Shown here: one piece after another, positions 23,973-33,192 of the stretch
Layout of the letters: the number at the start of each line of letters is the position of its first letter
How positions within the stretch are numbered: position 1 is the first letter of the stretch
DNA from: CAWGLW01 sp963823525
GTDB taxonomy: Bacteria > Pseudomonadota > Gammaproteobacteria > Steroidobacterales > Steroidobacteraceae
Assembly (NCBI GenBank): GCA_963823525.1
Contig: CAWGLW010000006.1
Span: 1 to 64,000 of the forward strand
Direction of reading: 5' to 3'
DNA: 64,000 nucleotides
The notes under the pieces: model-generated
What the model saw: the letters and a program-made list of their open reading frames with translations, nothing else
Databases searched by the model: none
What the model was told of the DNA's origin: nothing
Translations under genes and position numbers: made by a program

Positions 23973-25229
23973 GCGTATAGGCAGTATAAAGCGCCTTTTC
24001 GGAGGCTCGACAGCGCGACAGCGCGTAGCCCCGCCTTGTCGGCGTCGGCACCTACCGCCGGGAAGTCGCGGCGGCTCGCCCGGCAGCGTGCAGATTGGCG
24101 TCACGCCCCTGAATTCTTCCCGGCGACGGCCTCGCCGGCGCACTTATCCCCCGCCCGCCAGTTTCCCGGACAGGCGATACCGTTGCCGCACCGCTGACGA
24201 CACCGCCTAAACGAACTCGTCGTGGCGTTACCCTGTCGCGTCGAACAACCCCCGCTGTGGTGGCCCTCGGCTCGGCGGCCGCAGGCTCGCTTCGCATTCA
24301 GCCCCTTTCGCATCCATGTGGGCGAGGATCTTCTCGATGACATCTGCGTCTTCGATGCACGCGATGATCCGCACCGCTCCGCCGCAGGCCGCGCAGGTCT
24401 CGATGTCGATCCCGAACACCCGCTTCAAGCGTTGCGCCCAGGTCATCGCGGCTCGGCGTTCGGCTAGCGTAGGCTCCTCTGGATCCGCGGTCCTCGCCTG
24501 CTGGCCTCCCCGGCCTCGCTTGGCTGGCGTCACCCGCGCCCGGTATTTGCTGTTGGGTGCAAAGACCCCGTGGAATCGGGTGAGGTTGACCCGTGGTTTC
24601 GGCACCAGGGCTGCCAGCCGGGAAATGAAGTCCAGCGGCTCGAAGATGACGTGCGTCGTGCCGTCTCGGTACGGCGTCTTCAGCTGGTAACGGACGTTGC
24701 CATTCGGCGTGAGCGACAGGCGGTTTTCCGAGATCGCCGGGCGACTGATGTACCGGCATAGCCGTTCGAGCTTCTGGCGTTGATCCGCGCGGGCCGACAC
24801 GCTCGCGTGCAAAGAAAACCCGGCTACCTTGCCGACTCCGTCATCTAAGGGCTCGTTACAGGCCGGCAGCGTTTGCAGGGTGAACACCTTGCGGCCCTGT
24901 TGCGACCCGACGGCGATACGGTAGGTGATCGACGAACCAAGGAGCTGCGCCATCGCCCCGACTTCGAGTTCGGCGCCGGACAGGTAGCTGTTGTCCGCAT
25001 CCCGTTCCAGCAACCCCTGGCGTTCGAGGTAGCGGCCGATGCGCTGCGCCAGAGTCTGCGTCAGCCGGGCAAGCTCGACGCTGGTCGGCGCCGTAACCCA
25101 GCGGAAGCACAATGTGCCGTCGGGGCGCTCGACAAAGGAGGGTGCGCTCCGGGTGGTGGCGCACATACGGCGGCGCGCCGCGACCCGAACTGGCTTCCCT
25201 GCCAGCCGGCGAAAGCAACATGATCGCAT
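23973..25229 (-). mobile_element. IS91-family element, copy 2, 5'-truncated
   Basis: Shares its first 580 bases (23,973-24,552) with copy 1 and then continues into a longer part of the transposase gene up to about 25,229. The element's other end is not recognisable, so it is incomplete. Copy 1 and copy 2 lie in the same orientation, with the SIR2-TIR/STAND cassette between them. Confidence 0.85.
24228..25229 (-). pseudogene. IS91-family transposase, N-terminally truncated
   Basis: About 333 residues remain. Recognisable blocks are FRWVTAPTSVELARLTQTLA, SYLSGAELEVGAMAQLLGSS, GRKVFTLQTLPACNE, DDGVGKVAGFSLHASVSA, RLCRYISRPAISENRLSL (with the catalytic Tyr), TPYRDGTTHVIFEPLDFISR and the C-terminal CAACGG part. 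The zinc-binding N-terminus and the HUH motif that precede these are absent. Without them the protein should not start rolling-circle transposition. Confidence 0.8.
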
Positions 25230-25711
25230 TCTTGCGAAGTCTTCCTGCGGCTCAGGGTATCAGGCCGAGTGGCTATCCCTACAAGTACTCCTTGAACGTG
25301 CTCGCCATGACCGTGACGCTCAAGGCAAAAAAGTGTCGCGAACGGCAGCACCACAAAACTCGGATGCGCGCTGAATGGCAGCGCCAATTAGATTATCGCG
25401 GCCAGGAGCAGTAGCGGGAGCGCCGAGCGCTTGGCCCACTAGTAGACGAAGGAAATCTCGCACCTCCGCCTAATCAGCGAAGATCTCGCTTCACCAAGTC
25501 GATCGGCTTTTCGACCGCGAGGCAATCATGACAAGTATCCGAACGGGCGTGCCCACGACAGGGAGGATCGTGTCTAACCTCGCTCCAAATTGCGACCGAT
25601 GCGTGCCGAGGTACGCGCTAACTCGCTGAATGATCTGGAACTGACAACGAAAAACCGGAACCGTACCGAGGGCTCGGTTTGGAATCTAGCTTTCTGATTG
25701 CAAATAGAATT
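25230..25711. other. 482 bp without a gene
   Basis: I see no gene or complete mobile element here. GC content is lower than on either side. A small hairpin near 25,665-25,678 may end the tRNA transcript. The stretch forms the border between the IS-rich half and the conserved half. Confidence 0.5.
25649..25680 (-). terminator. Weak possible terminator after tRNA-Ser
   Basis: On the minus strand ACCGA-GCCC-TCGGT (25,678-25,665) is followed, about ten bases later, by TTTTT (25,654-25,650). The gap between stem and T-run makes this uncertain. Confidence 0.3.
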
Positions 25712-25801
25712 TGGCGGAGAGGGAGGGATTCGAACCCTCGAGGGCCGCGAAGCCCTGCCGGTTTTCAAGACCGGTGCATTCAACCGCTCTGCCACCTCTC
25801 C
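25712..25801 (-). tRNA. tRNA-Ser (anticodon UGA)
   Basis: The 90-base gene includes the encoded CCA. Acceptor arms GGAGAGG (from 25,801) and CCTCTCC pair fully. The anticodon stem is CCGGT/ACCGG with loop CTTGAAA, giving anticodon TGA, which reads UCN serine codons. The long variable arm (GCAGGGCTTCGCGGCCCTC) is typical of class II tRNAs, and the T-loop GGTTCGAATCC is canonical. It marks the edge of the accessory region; tRNA genes are common integration sites. Confidence 0.95.
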
Positions 25802-25862
25802 GTACCTAAATGCTAGCGTAATTCACTGTCCTGCTGTGCACGGGTTCGCCGGGCGGCAGCGG

Positions 25863-26936
25863 CTATTGTGGTGGCCTCAACCGACCCCACGCTTCCTCGA
25901 CTTCGTCGGCACCGATGCCCAGCATTGATCTCACGCCCTCGTGTTTGCCGGATAACGCCTGCACGCTATCGGGCCGGCCCCGCGGTGCATTGACTTTCGG
26001 ATCCTCTGCTCCGTAAAGCACCACCACCGGGCATCCAACCGCAGCGGCGGTCCAGGCGGTGTCGGCATCGACCGAGACCATGCCCAGCGCATGTTCCTGC
26101 AGTGCCAGCAGCCGCGTCAGGGGCAGGTCCCCCGCGGCGTTGACGGCCAGTTCATGTCCGGCCACTTTGAGGATCGCTTCATTGAAATCCCGGTCGATCG
26201 ACGAACCGGTCATCACGATCATTGCTCCCGGCTCACGCGCCCGCAACATCTGCACGACCTGGGCCCAGCGATCAGTGGGCCACGAGCGATCAGCGGTTTC
26301 CGGCCCTCCGATCGCGCGACGCATGATCCGGTTGCGGCGCGGCATCCGGCGCCGACTCGCGTGCATGAGCACCAGCGGTCGGCCCGCGATTCCCCGTTCG
26401 AGGAACCACTGATCAAGATCATTTCGCCAGCCCTGTGCAACCTCAATGCGTGCGTAGCTCGGCACCGCGTCCATCGCGCTCAGGTCGCCCTCCGGGGCAC
26501 CGGGCGGCGTTGCCCGAACGAATCGCAACCATCGATCAATATGATGCTCTCCGTCGCGACGCGGAAAATCGCTGCCGAGCGCGACCCATTCGCGATCGAC
26601 GCCGGCACGAACCAGCAGGGACGCACTCTTGCCTGTGGCATCGCAGTCCCATACGGGCCCCGGACCGCGCGCCGCGAGGCGGCGAACGAGTTTTCGCTGC
26701 GTGTGGCTGATCAGGTACGGCGACAGTCGCCGACCGACCAGGCAAAGATCACCGACGGCCGGCTGCCCTGACAGCAGAGCGGACGCTTCTGCGCCGACGG
26801 ACACCACATCGACGGGACTGCCGTAGCGTGCAGACAGCGCACGGATGACCGGAGTGAGCAGTACCATCTCGCCAGGCGTACCAAAACGCATCAGCAACGG
26901 GCGCACCGCATTTTCTCGAGCGGAAGCCAAGTTCAT
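25863..26936 (-). CDS. Glycosyltransferase family 9 (heptosyltransferase-like)
   Basis: 357 residues from ATG 26,936 (MNLASARENAVRPLLMRFG). The N-terminal PGEMVLLTPVIRALSARYG and the C-terminal ALGMVSVDADTAWTAAAVGC then VVVLYGAEDPKVNAP give the two Rossmann halves of GT9 (GT-B fold). Family members add heptose from ADP-heptose to lipopolysaccharide core. No other core-biosynthesis genes are nearby, so the acceptor is unknown. It lies ten bases after serS on the same strand and is probably transcribed with it. Confidence 0.85.
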   Translation of the reverse strand: MNLASARENAVRPLLMRFGTPGEMVLLTPVIRALSARYGSPVDVVSVGAEASALLSGQPAVGDLCLVGRRLSPYLISHTQRKLVRRLAARGPGPVWDCDATGKSASLLVRAGVDREWVALGSDFPRRDGEHHIDRWLRFVRATPPGAPEGDLSAMDAVPSYARIEVAQGWRNDLDQWFLERGIAGRPLVLMHASRRRMPRRNRIMRRAIGGPETADRSWPTDRWAQVVQMLRAREPGAMIVMTGSSIDRDFNEAILKVAGHELAVNAAGDLPLTRLLALQEHALGMVSVDADTAWTAAAVGCPVVVLYGAEDPKVNAPRGRPDSVQALSGKHEGVRSMLGIGADEVEEAWGRLRPPQ

Positions 26937-26946
26937 GGGCGGGCGA

Positions 26947-28245
26947 TCAGCCCGCACCGACTCCGTCCGCGGTGATCGCAATCGCACCACCCATGTACGG
27001 ACGCAGCAGCTCGGGAATCACGACGCTGCCATCGGCCTGCTGGTAGTTCTCGAGTATGGCCACCAGGGTGCGTCCGACGGCCAGGCCGGAGCCGTTGAGC
27101 GTGTGCACGGGCTCCGGCTTGCGCGTCTCGGGATTTCGCCAGCGCGCCTGCATCCGGCGCGCCTGGAATGCCTCACAATTGCTGCAGGAAGATATTTCGC
27201 GATATGCGTCCTGGCCCGGCAGCCAGACCTCCAGGTCGTAGGTCTTCGCCGCGCCGAACCCGACATCCCCCGCACACAGCGCGACCACGCGGTAGGGAAG
27301 CTCCAGCGCCTGCAGCACGCGCTCGGCATGACCGGTGAGTTCTTCCAGTGCGGCGTACGAATCCTCAGGCCGGACGATCTGCACCATTTCGACTTTCTCG
27401 AACTGATGTTGACGGATCATGCCGCGGGTGTCCTTACCGTAAGAGCCGGCCTCGGCACGGAAACACGGCGTGTGCGCGACGTATTTACGCGGCAGCGTGT
27501 CGGCCTCGAGGATCGATTCACGCACCAGGTTCGTAACCGGCACCTCGGCAGTCGGGATCAGGAAGTACTCCTGTTCGCCGGAGGCGACCCGGAAAAGGTC
27601 GTCCTCGAACTTCGGCAACTGCCCGGTGCCGATCAGTGCGTCACGGGACACCAGGTACGGCGCATAGACTTCGGTGTAGCCATGCTGATCGGTGTGCAGG
27701 TTGAGCATGAACTGGATCAGGGCCCGGTGCAGGCGCGCCACACCACCGCGCAGTACGACAAAGCGCGAACCGGAGATCCGGCCGGCCGCCTCGAAGTCGA
27801 TCTGCCCAAGCCCCTCGCCGACCGCGACATGATCACGAACCTCGAAATCGAACAGGCGCGGCTCGCCCCAGCGGCGCAGCTCCACGTTGTCGGTTTCACT
27901 CCTGCCACCCGGAACGCTGTCGTGCAGCAGATTCGGCAGGCCGAGCGTCAGCGCGTCGAACTCCGCCTGTGCAGCGCCCAGTTCACCCTCGACACTGGCC
28001 AGCTTGCTGGACAGGGCTTCACCCTCGGCCAGCAGCGCCGTGACATCGCCGCCCTGCGCCTTGGTCTTGCCCACGCTTCGGGCGTGGGTATTGCGCGCCG
28101 CACGAAGTTCGTCGGCCAGCACCTGGGCGTGCTTACGTCGCTCTTCCAGGGCCCTGAAGGTATCGAGATCGAGCACGAATCCACGGCGTGCGAGTTCGCG
28201 CGCAATGCGTTCGGGGTCGGTTCGCAGAAGTCGTGAATCAAGCAT
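26947..28245 (-). CDS. serS: Seryl-tRNA synthetase
   Basis: 432 residues, normal length. The N-terminal coiled-coil arm (about 30-105: EERRKHAQVLADELRAARNT) grips the long arm of tRNA-Ser. Class II motifs follow: TAEVPVTNLVRESIL, motif 2 FRAEAGSYGKDTRGMIRQHQ, and motif 3 NGSGLAVGRTLVAILENYQ. It charges tRNA-Ser in the cytosol. A tRNA-Ser gene lies about 1.1 kb downstream on the same strand. Preceded by rarA, as in many gammaproteobacteria. Confidence 0.97.
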   Translation of the reverse strand: MLDSRLLRTDPERIARELARRGFVLDLDTFRALEERRKHAQVLADELRAARNTHARSVGKTKAQGGDVTALLAEGEALSSKLASVEGELGAAQAEFDALTLGLPNLLHDSVPGGRSETDNVELRRWGEPRLFDFEVRDHVAVGEGLGQIDFEAAGRISGSRFVVLRGGVARLHRALIQFMLNLHTDQHGYTEVYAPYLVSRDALIGTGQLPKFEDDLFRVASGEQEYFLIPTAEVPVTNLVRESILEADTLPRKYVAHTPCFRAEAGSYGKDTRGMIRQHQFEKVEMVQIVRPEDSYAALEELTGHAERVLQALELPYRVVALCAGDVGFGAAKTYDLEVWLPGQDAYREISSCSNCEAFQARRMQARWRNPETRKPEPVHTLNGSGLAVGRTLVAILENYQQADGSVVIPELLRPYMGGAIAITADGVGAG

Positions 28246-28328
28246 TGCAGGTCTGTCTTGTCATTGGTTGGGAATCAACCCGGATCGCGAGGCGCGATTG
28301 TACGCAGGCATGCACCTGGCGCGCAGGC

Positions 28329-29633
28329 TCAATGCGCATCCCGGTTCCTGGCTCGCATGCGCTCCAGCGCTTCACCGATGCGTATCTCCAGACCACGCGG
28401 TACGGGCTCATAGTAGCGGGCCGGTTCCATGCCGTCGGGGAAGTATTTCTCGCCGGGCGCGAATGCATCGGGCTCGTCGTGCGCATAGCGATAACCGGCA
28501 CCATAGCCGAGACCCTTCATCAATGCCGTCGGCGCATTGCGCAGCCGCAGCGGCACTTCCTGGGTGCCGTATTCCTGCGCGTCCGACATCGCCGCCCCGA
28601 AAGCCGCGTAGACCGCGTTGCTTTTCGCTGCGCAGGCCATGAACACGACGGCCTGGGCAATGGCGAGCTCGCCTTCGGGGCTGCCGAGCCGCTCGTAGAC
28701 GTCGCAAGCCTGCAGGGCCAGCGTCAGTGCGCGCGGGTCGGCATTGCCAATGTCCTCGGAGGCCATGCGCAGCACGCGCCGCGCGACATAGCGCGGATCG
28801 CAACCACCGTCTAGCATCCGGCACAACCAGTAAAGCGACGCGTCGGGATCGGAACCGCGCACCGCCTTGTGCAGCGCCGATATCTGGTCGTAGAACTGCT
28901 CACCCTTCTTGTCGAACCGCCGATAGCTGCCCGCGCAGACCTCCGCCGCAACCGCATCGGTAATCGTGCCCCCGGCAGCACGTGCCAGATCGAGCGCAAT
29001 CTCGAGCAGGTTCAATGCACGGCGGGCATCGCCATCGGCGGCCCGGGCCAGGCTCAGCAATGCGTCTGCCTCGGCCGTAACGGGCGCGGCACCATCCGGC
29101 TGGCCGGCTGATAAAGCTCGCTCGATCACCTGCAGCACGTCCGCGGCGGACAGTGCGCGCAGCACGTAGACGCGCGCCCGTGACAACAGGGCGCTGTTGA
29201 TTTCGAACGACGGGTTCTCGGTTGTCGCTCCGATAAAGCACAGCGTGCCGTCCTCGACATAGGGCAGGAAGGCATCCTGCTGGGACTTATTGAATCGATG
29301 CACCTCATCGAGGAACAACACGGTCTGGCGATCTTCCACGGCACGCAGTCGCTTTGCCTCGGCAACCGCCGCGCGCACGTCCTTGACCCCGGCCATCACC
29401 GCCGAGAGTGCAACAAACTCGGCCGAACAGCTGCCGGCTACGAGCCGGGCCAGGGTGGTCTTACCGGTGCCGGGCGGACCCCACAACAGCATTGAATGAA
29501 GGTTGCGGCCTTCGAGCAATCGACGCAGGGGTTTACCCGCCGCGAGCAGGTGCTGCTGCCCGACGAACGATTCGAGATCGCGCGGACGCATCCGGTCCGC
29601 CAGTGGACGCCACTGCTCGCCTGAAACACTCAT
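28329..29633 (-). CDS. rarA: Replication-associated recombination protein A (RarA/MgsA AAA+ ATPase)
   Basis: 434 residues. It opens RPLADRMRPRDLESFVGQQH; Walker A GPPGTGKTTLA is at about 53-63, Walker B VLFLDEVHRFNKSQQDAFLP at about 107, and sensor 1 is FIGATTENPSFE. The C-terminal MgsA domain (GCDPRYVARRVLRMASEDIG, IAQAVVFMACAAKSNAVY) forms the tetramer. It acts at stalled forks and single-strand/double-strand junctions. Its ATG overlaps the VanZ-like stop by four bases, so it belongs to the ftsK-lolA transcript. Confidence 0.96.
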   Translation of the reverse strand: MSVSGEQWRPLADRMRPRDLESFVGQQHLLAAGKPLRRLLEGRNLHSMLLWGPPGTGKTTLARLVAGSCSAEFVALSAVMAGVKDVRAAVAEAKRLRAVEDRQTVLFLDEVHRFNKSQQDAFLPYVEDGTLCFIGATTENPSFEINSALLSRARVYVLRALSAADVLQVIERALSAGQPDGAAPVTAEADALLSLARAADGDARRALNLLEIALDLARAAGGTITDAVAAEVCAGSYRRFDKKGEQFYDQISALHKAVRGSDPDASLYWLCRMLDGGCDPRYVARRVLRMASEDIGNADPRALTLALQACDVYERLGSPEGELAIAQAVVFMACAAKSNAVYAAFGAAMSDAQEYGTQEVPLRLRNAPTALMKGLGYGAGYRYAHDEPDAFAPGEKYFPDGMEPARYYEPVPRGLEIRIGEALERMRARNRDAH

Positions 29634-30025
29634 CGGGCGCCCAGCCAGGCCTCGACTTTCTGCGCCCAGCCGGCCAGGCCGGCCGCGGCAACAGTGAGCC
29701 CGGAGGCGACACCGAGCGTGTTGGCTGCCATGTCACGAATATCCGCACTGCGAGCGGTGGTCGCCATCGCCTGCAGCACTTCCATCAGCCCGCCGAGCGC
29801 CAGCAGGCCACCGGCCACCCAGAGAAACCCGCTGCGCCGAACGACGCCCGAAAACCAGATCGCCAGGCCGAAGTACGTCAGGAAATGCTGCCACTTGTCA
29901 CCCAACGGTATCTTCGGCTGATGACCGCCCGGCATCAGGCTGCCGACAACAACGATCGCGACCAGCGCGGCGCTGCACACGACCCACGCCCGCCGGTAGC
30001 GCAGGGGCAGGACGATGTCGTTCAC
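29630..30025 (-). CDS. VanZ-like membrane protein
   Basis: 131 residues with four hydrophobic helices. LGDKWQHFLTYFGLAIWFSG and MEVLQAMATTARSADIRDMAANTLG are the two VanZ-like signatures (a KxxH-type first loop and a DxxxNxxG last helix, read across residues about 42-115). Function is unknown outside the teicoplanin-resistance protein. It overlaps both neighbours by four bases (lolA stop, rarA start), so translation should be coupled. Confidence 0.8.
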   Translation of the reverse strand: MNDIVLPLRYRRAWVVCSAALVAIVVVGSLMPGGHQPKIPLGDKWQHFLTYFGLAIWFSGVVRRSGFLWVAGGLLALGGLMEVLQAMATTARSADIRDMAANTLGVASGLTVAAAGLAGWAQKVEAWLGAR

Positions 30026-30669
30026 GGTCCGGCATCTCCGATGACGTCGGTCCCCTCGGGCACCTCGAAACGATACAGCGCCGGCCTGGGCTTCAGGTTG
30101 CGCTCCAGGTCCGTGAAGTCAATGTGCGTGCTCTGGCCAAGCTTGTCCCTGAGTTCCATCCCGGCAAGCTGGCCGTCGGGCGCGAACACCAGGCTGACTC
30201 GCTCGAAATCCGCGTTGGTCTGGCGCGGGCGAAGGTGACACCAGGTCCAGCCTTCGACTGTTTCGAGCGCCTCACCCTTGAATCCGTCGGAAATGCTGCC
30301 GGCACCGGATAACAGCATCGCCGGCGTCGAGCCCAGCCCGGCTTTCAGCGCGCGAACTGTCACTTGCTGCAGGTCGGCGTCGTAAAGCCAAAGGCGCTCG
30401 CCATCGGCGACGATCGTCTGCTCGTAGGGTTCGAGATAGGTCCAGCGAAACCGGTTAGGACGCCACAAAGAGAACGAGCCGGTCGCCCGATCCACGACTT
30501 CGCCTTCCTGATCGCGCACCACCTGCACGAAGTCGGCCGACAGTGTCTCCAGCCTCTGGAAATACTTGTCGACGCGCGCGATGGAATCCTCTGCTGCCGC
30601 GGCTCCAGCGCCGAACAGCATAAGCGACACGCAGGCCAGGAACCGCTGCAATCGACTGACTGCCATCAT
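30022..30669 (-). CDS. lolA: Outer-membrane lipoprotein carrier protein LolA
   Basis: 215 residues with a signal peptide ending about residue 26 (LMLFGAGAAA). The mature protein has the LolA half-barrel: KYFQRLETLSADFVQVVRD, TGSFSLWRPNRFRWTYLEPY, then QTIVADGERLWLYDADLQQV. LolA takes lipoproteins from LolCDE and carries them through the periplasm to LolB. It starts six bases after ftsK ends, the standard order in this class. Several lipoproteins in this window would depend on it. Confidence 0.95.
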   Translation of the reverse strand: MMAVSRLQRFLACVSLMLFGAGAAAAEDSIARVDKYFQRLETLSADFVQVVRDQEGEVVDRATGSFSLWRPNRFRWTYLEPYEQTIVADGERLWLYDADLQQVTVRALKAGLGSTPAMLLSGAGSISDGFKGEALETVEGWTWCHLRPRQTNADFERVSLVFAPDGQLAGMELRDKLGQSTHIDFTDLERNLKPRPALYRFEVPEGTDVIGDAGP

Positions 30670-30675
30670 GGTCGT

Positions 30676-32991
30676 TCAGTCCGGTTCGGGCGGTGGCGGC
30701 GCGAGCACCTCGCGGCTGCCGTTGGATTCGAGCGGTCCGACCAGCCCGGCCTCTTCCATGGCTTCGATCATGCGTGCAGCCCGGTTGTAGCCGATCTTCA
30801 GGCGCCGCTGCACGCCGGATATCGAGGCCTTGCGTGTCTCGGTGACGATGCGCACGGCCTCGTCATACAGTGCGTCCTGCTCCGGATCGTCGCTGCCATC
30901 GGAGCCGTATGCACCCTCGCCCGACAGGCCCGGAATCGGCGTCGACGGCCCGTCGAGGATTTCGTCGATATAGACCGGTGCCGCCTCGCTGCGCAGACCC
31001 GCCACGACGCGATGAACCTCCTGGTCCGATACGAAGGCCCCATGCACGCGCACGGGTATTGCCGTACCGGGCTGCAGGAAGAGCATGTCGCCGTGACCGA
31101 GCAGTTGCTCGGCACCGCCCTGGTCGAGGATCGTGCGCGAATCGACCTTGGCCGACACCTGGAATGCAATTCGGGTCGGGATATTCGCCTTGATCAGTCC
31201 CGTGATTACGTCAACCGACGGCCGCTGGGTTGCAAGGATCAGGTGGATACCGGCAGCCCGCGCCTTTTGCGCGAGGCGTGCAATCAGTTCCTCGACCTTC
31301 TTGCCGACGATCATCATCATGTCGGCCAGTTCGTCGACGATGACGACGATGTACGGCAGCGGTTCGAGATCCGGCACCGACTCCGCATCGTCGCCCGGCT
31401 CGAGCCGCTTCAACTCAATCGGATCGGGGATCGGCTTGCCCGCCTCCGCCGCTTCCTTGACCTTGCGATTGAAACCGGCGAGGTTGCGCACGCCGACGGC
31501 CGCCATCAACTGGTAGCGTCGTTCCATCTCCGCCACGCACCAGCGAAGCGCATTGGCCGCCTGTTTCATGTCAGTGACGACCGGCGCCAGCAGGTGCGGA
31601 ATGCCCTCGTAAACCGACAACTCCAGCATCTTGGGGTCGATCATGATCAACCGGACCTGCTCGGCCGTCGACTTGTAGAGCAGGCTCAGTACCATCGCGT
31701 TGACCGCTGTCGACTTGCCCGAGCCGGTGGTGCCGCCTACCAGCAGATGCGGCATGCGCGCCAGGTCGGCCACGGCCGGGTTGCCACCGATGTCTTTACC
31801 GAGCACCAGCGCGAGCGGTGACGCAAGGTCGTCGTAGGCGGTCGACTTGATGATCTCGCCGAGCGTGACGAGTTCTCGCGTCTCGTTCGGAATCTCCAGG
31901 CCCATCGTCGACTTGCCGGGGATCACTTCGACGATACGAACACTGATCGCCGACAAGGAACGCGCGAGGTCTTTGGCAAGATTCGAGACCTGGGCAACCT
32001 TGACACCCGGCGCCGGTCGCAACTCGAAACGCGTAATGACCGGGCCCGGGTGGACTTCTTCGACTTCCGCCTCGACCCCGAAATCACGCAGCTTGAGTTC
32101 CACGAGGCGCGACATCGCCTCCAGCGCTTCCTCCGAATACCCACCCTTGCGGGGCGGCTCATCGTCGAGCAGGGACAGCGCCGGCAACTCGGCAGACCCT
32201 GGCTTTTCGAACAGCGATACCTGCCGTTCCTTCTCCACCCGTTCGCTTTTCTCGACTTTTGGAGCCGGCAGCTCGATTTTCGGCGGCTTGCGCTCGGCTA
32301 CCTTCTTCTGCTCTTCGCGAACGACTTCCTGGCGGGCCTGCTTCACGTCTCGTCCCGCCCGCACATCGCGCGCCGTGTGTGTCTTTTCGCTGATCCACGC
32401 GACGGCCCCCAGCACGGCGTAGCCAATGCGATCCATCACGGCTATCCATGAGATCCCGGTGCAAAGCGAGACCGAGGCCAGCCATACGGCCAGCAGCAGC
32501 AGGGTCGCGCCGAGAAAACTCATCACGGTGGCAAGGCCGTCACCACACAGCGAACCGAGGAGTCCTCCCGCGGTGTTCGGGTAGCCAGTGCCGGAAAAGT
32601 GCAGCGTGGCGAGCCCGCAACTGCTGGCCAGCGCCAGCACAAAGCCCAGGCCGCGCAGGGCCATCGTGCGCCGATCCAGCGGCTCGGTCGCCTCACGGTC
32701 CCGAAACAGCGACCAGCCGGCATAAATGAGAACAATCGGGAACAGGTAGGCCGACACGCCAAACAGAACGAAGAACAGGTCAGACAGCCAGGCGCCGAAG
32801 GGGCCGATCAGATTGGTCACGGGTCCCGGCTGCCCGGTCGAGGAAAATGCCGGATCGGTATGGTCGTAGCTGGCCAGCGCGACAAACAGGATCAAGCCGA
32901 GCGCGCCAAAAATCCACAACGCACTTTCGCGCAGGCCACGGGCCGTCGTGGCCGCCCGGGCACCGTCTTCAAGGGCCTTACTCCGGGCCAC
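30676..32991 (-). CDS. ftsK: DNA translocase FtsK
   Basis: 771 residues. Four or five N-terminal membrane helices (about 25-190) anchor it at the septum. A charged linker (about 210-265, Lys/Glu-rich) is rather short. The motor follows with Walker A GGTTGSGKSTAVNAM and Walker B IVVIVDELADMMMI, plus LATQRPSVDVITGLIKANIP. The C-terminal gamma winged helix (SGVQRRLKIGYNRAARMIEA) reads KOPS sites on DNA. It clears chromosome dimers at division and activates XerCD. The 201 bases before it are shared with the divergent trxB. Confidence 0.97.
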   Translation of the reverse strand: MARSKALEDGARAATTARGLRESALWIFGALGLILFVALASYDHTDPAFSSTGQPGPVTNLIGPFGAWLSDLFFVLFGVSAYLFPIVLIYAGWSLFRDREATEPLDRRTMALRGLGFVLALASSCGLATLHFSGTGYPNTAGGLLGSLCGDGLATVMSFLGATLLLLAVWLASVSLCTGISWIAVMDRIGYAVLGAVAWISEKTHTARDVRAGRDVKQARQEVVREEQKKVAERKPPKIELPAPKVEKSERVEKERQVSLFEKPGSAELPALSLLDDEPPRKGGYSEEALEAMSRLVELKLRDFGVEAEVEEVHPGPVITRFELRPAPGVKVAQVSNLAKDLARSLSAISVRIVEVIPGKSTMGLEIPNETRELVTLGEIIKSTAYDDLASPLALVLGKDIGGNPAVADLARMPHLLVGGTTGSGKSTAVNAMVLSLLYKSTAEQVRLIMIDPKMLELSVYEGIPHLLAPVVTDMKQAANALRWCVAEMERRYQLMAAVGVRNLAGFNRKVKEAAEAGKPIPDPIELKRLEPGDDAESVPDLEPLPYIVVIVDELADMMMIVGKKVEELIARLAQKARAAGIHLILATQRPSVDVITGLIKANIPTRIAFQVSAKVDSRTILDQGGAEQLLGHGDMLFLQPGTAIPVRVHGAFVSDQEVHRVVAGLRSEAAPVYIDEILDGPSTPIPGLSGEGAYGSDGSDDPEQDALYDEAVRIVTETRKASISGVQRRLKIGYNRAARMIEAMEEAGLVGPLESNGSREVLAPPPPEPD

Positions 32992-33192
32992 GGCTTTTCA
33001 CCTGACTAATCAATACTGTCTCGTAACTCTATGAAGTTGAGAAGATTACCGGGGCTGCATGGATAACGCCACCACGGCTGAGTCCGGCACCCCGGTAAGG
33101 TTGGCGACCCGCGCTTTGCCGATCAGCGGGCAGTTGCTTACCATCCCGCGCCTCCTTACGGATGCAGCGCGCCAAAGAGCGAGGAATTATAC

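Noticed and set aside
23890..25230. Complete IS91 element
   Set aside because: The transposase lacks its N-terminal zinc and HUH regions, and the far end cannot be found.
26845..28236. 463-residue plus-strand frame over serS
   Set aside because: Shadow of serS, which has all class II synthetase motifs.
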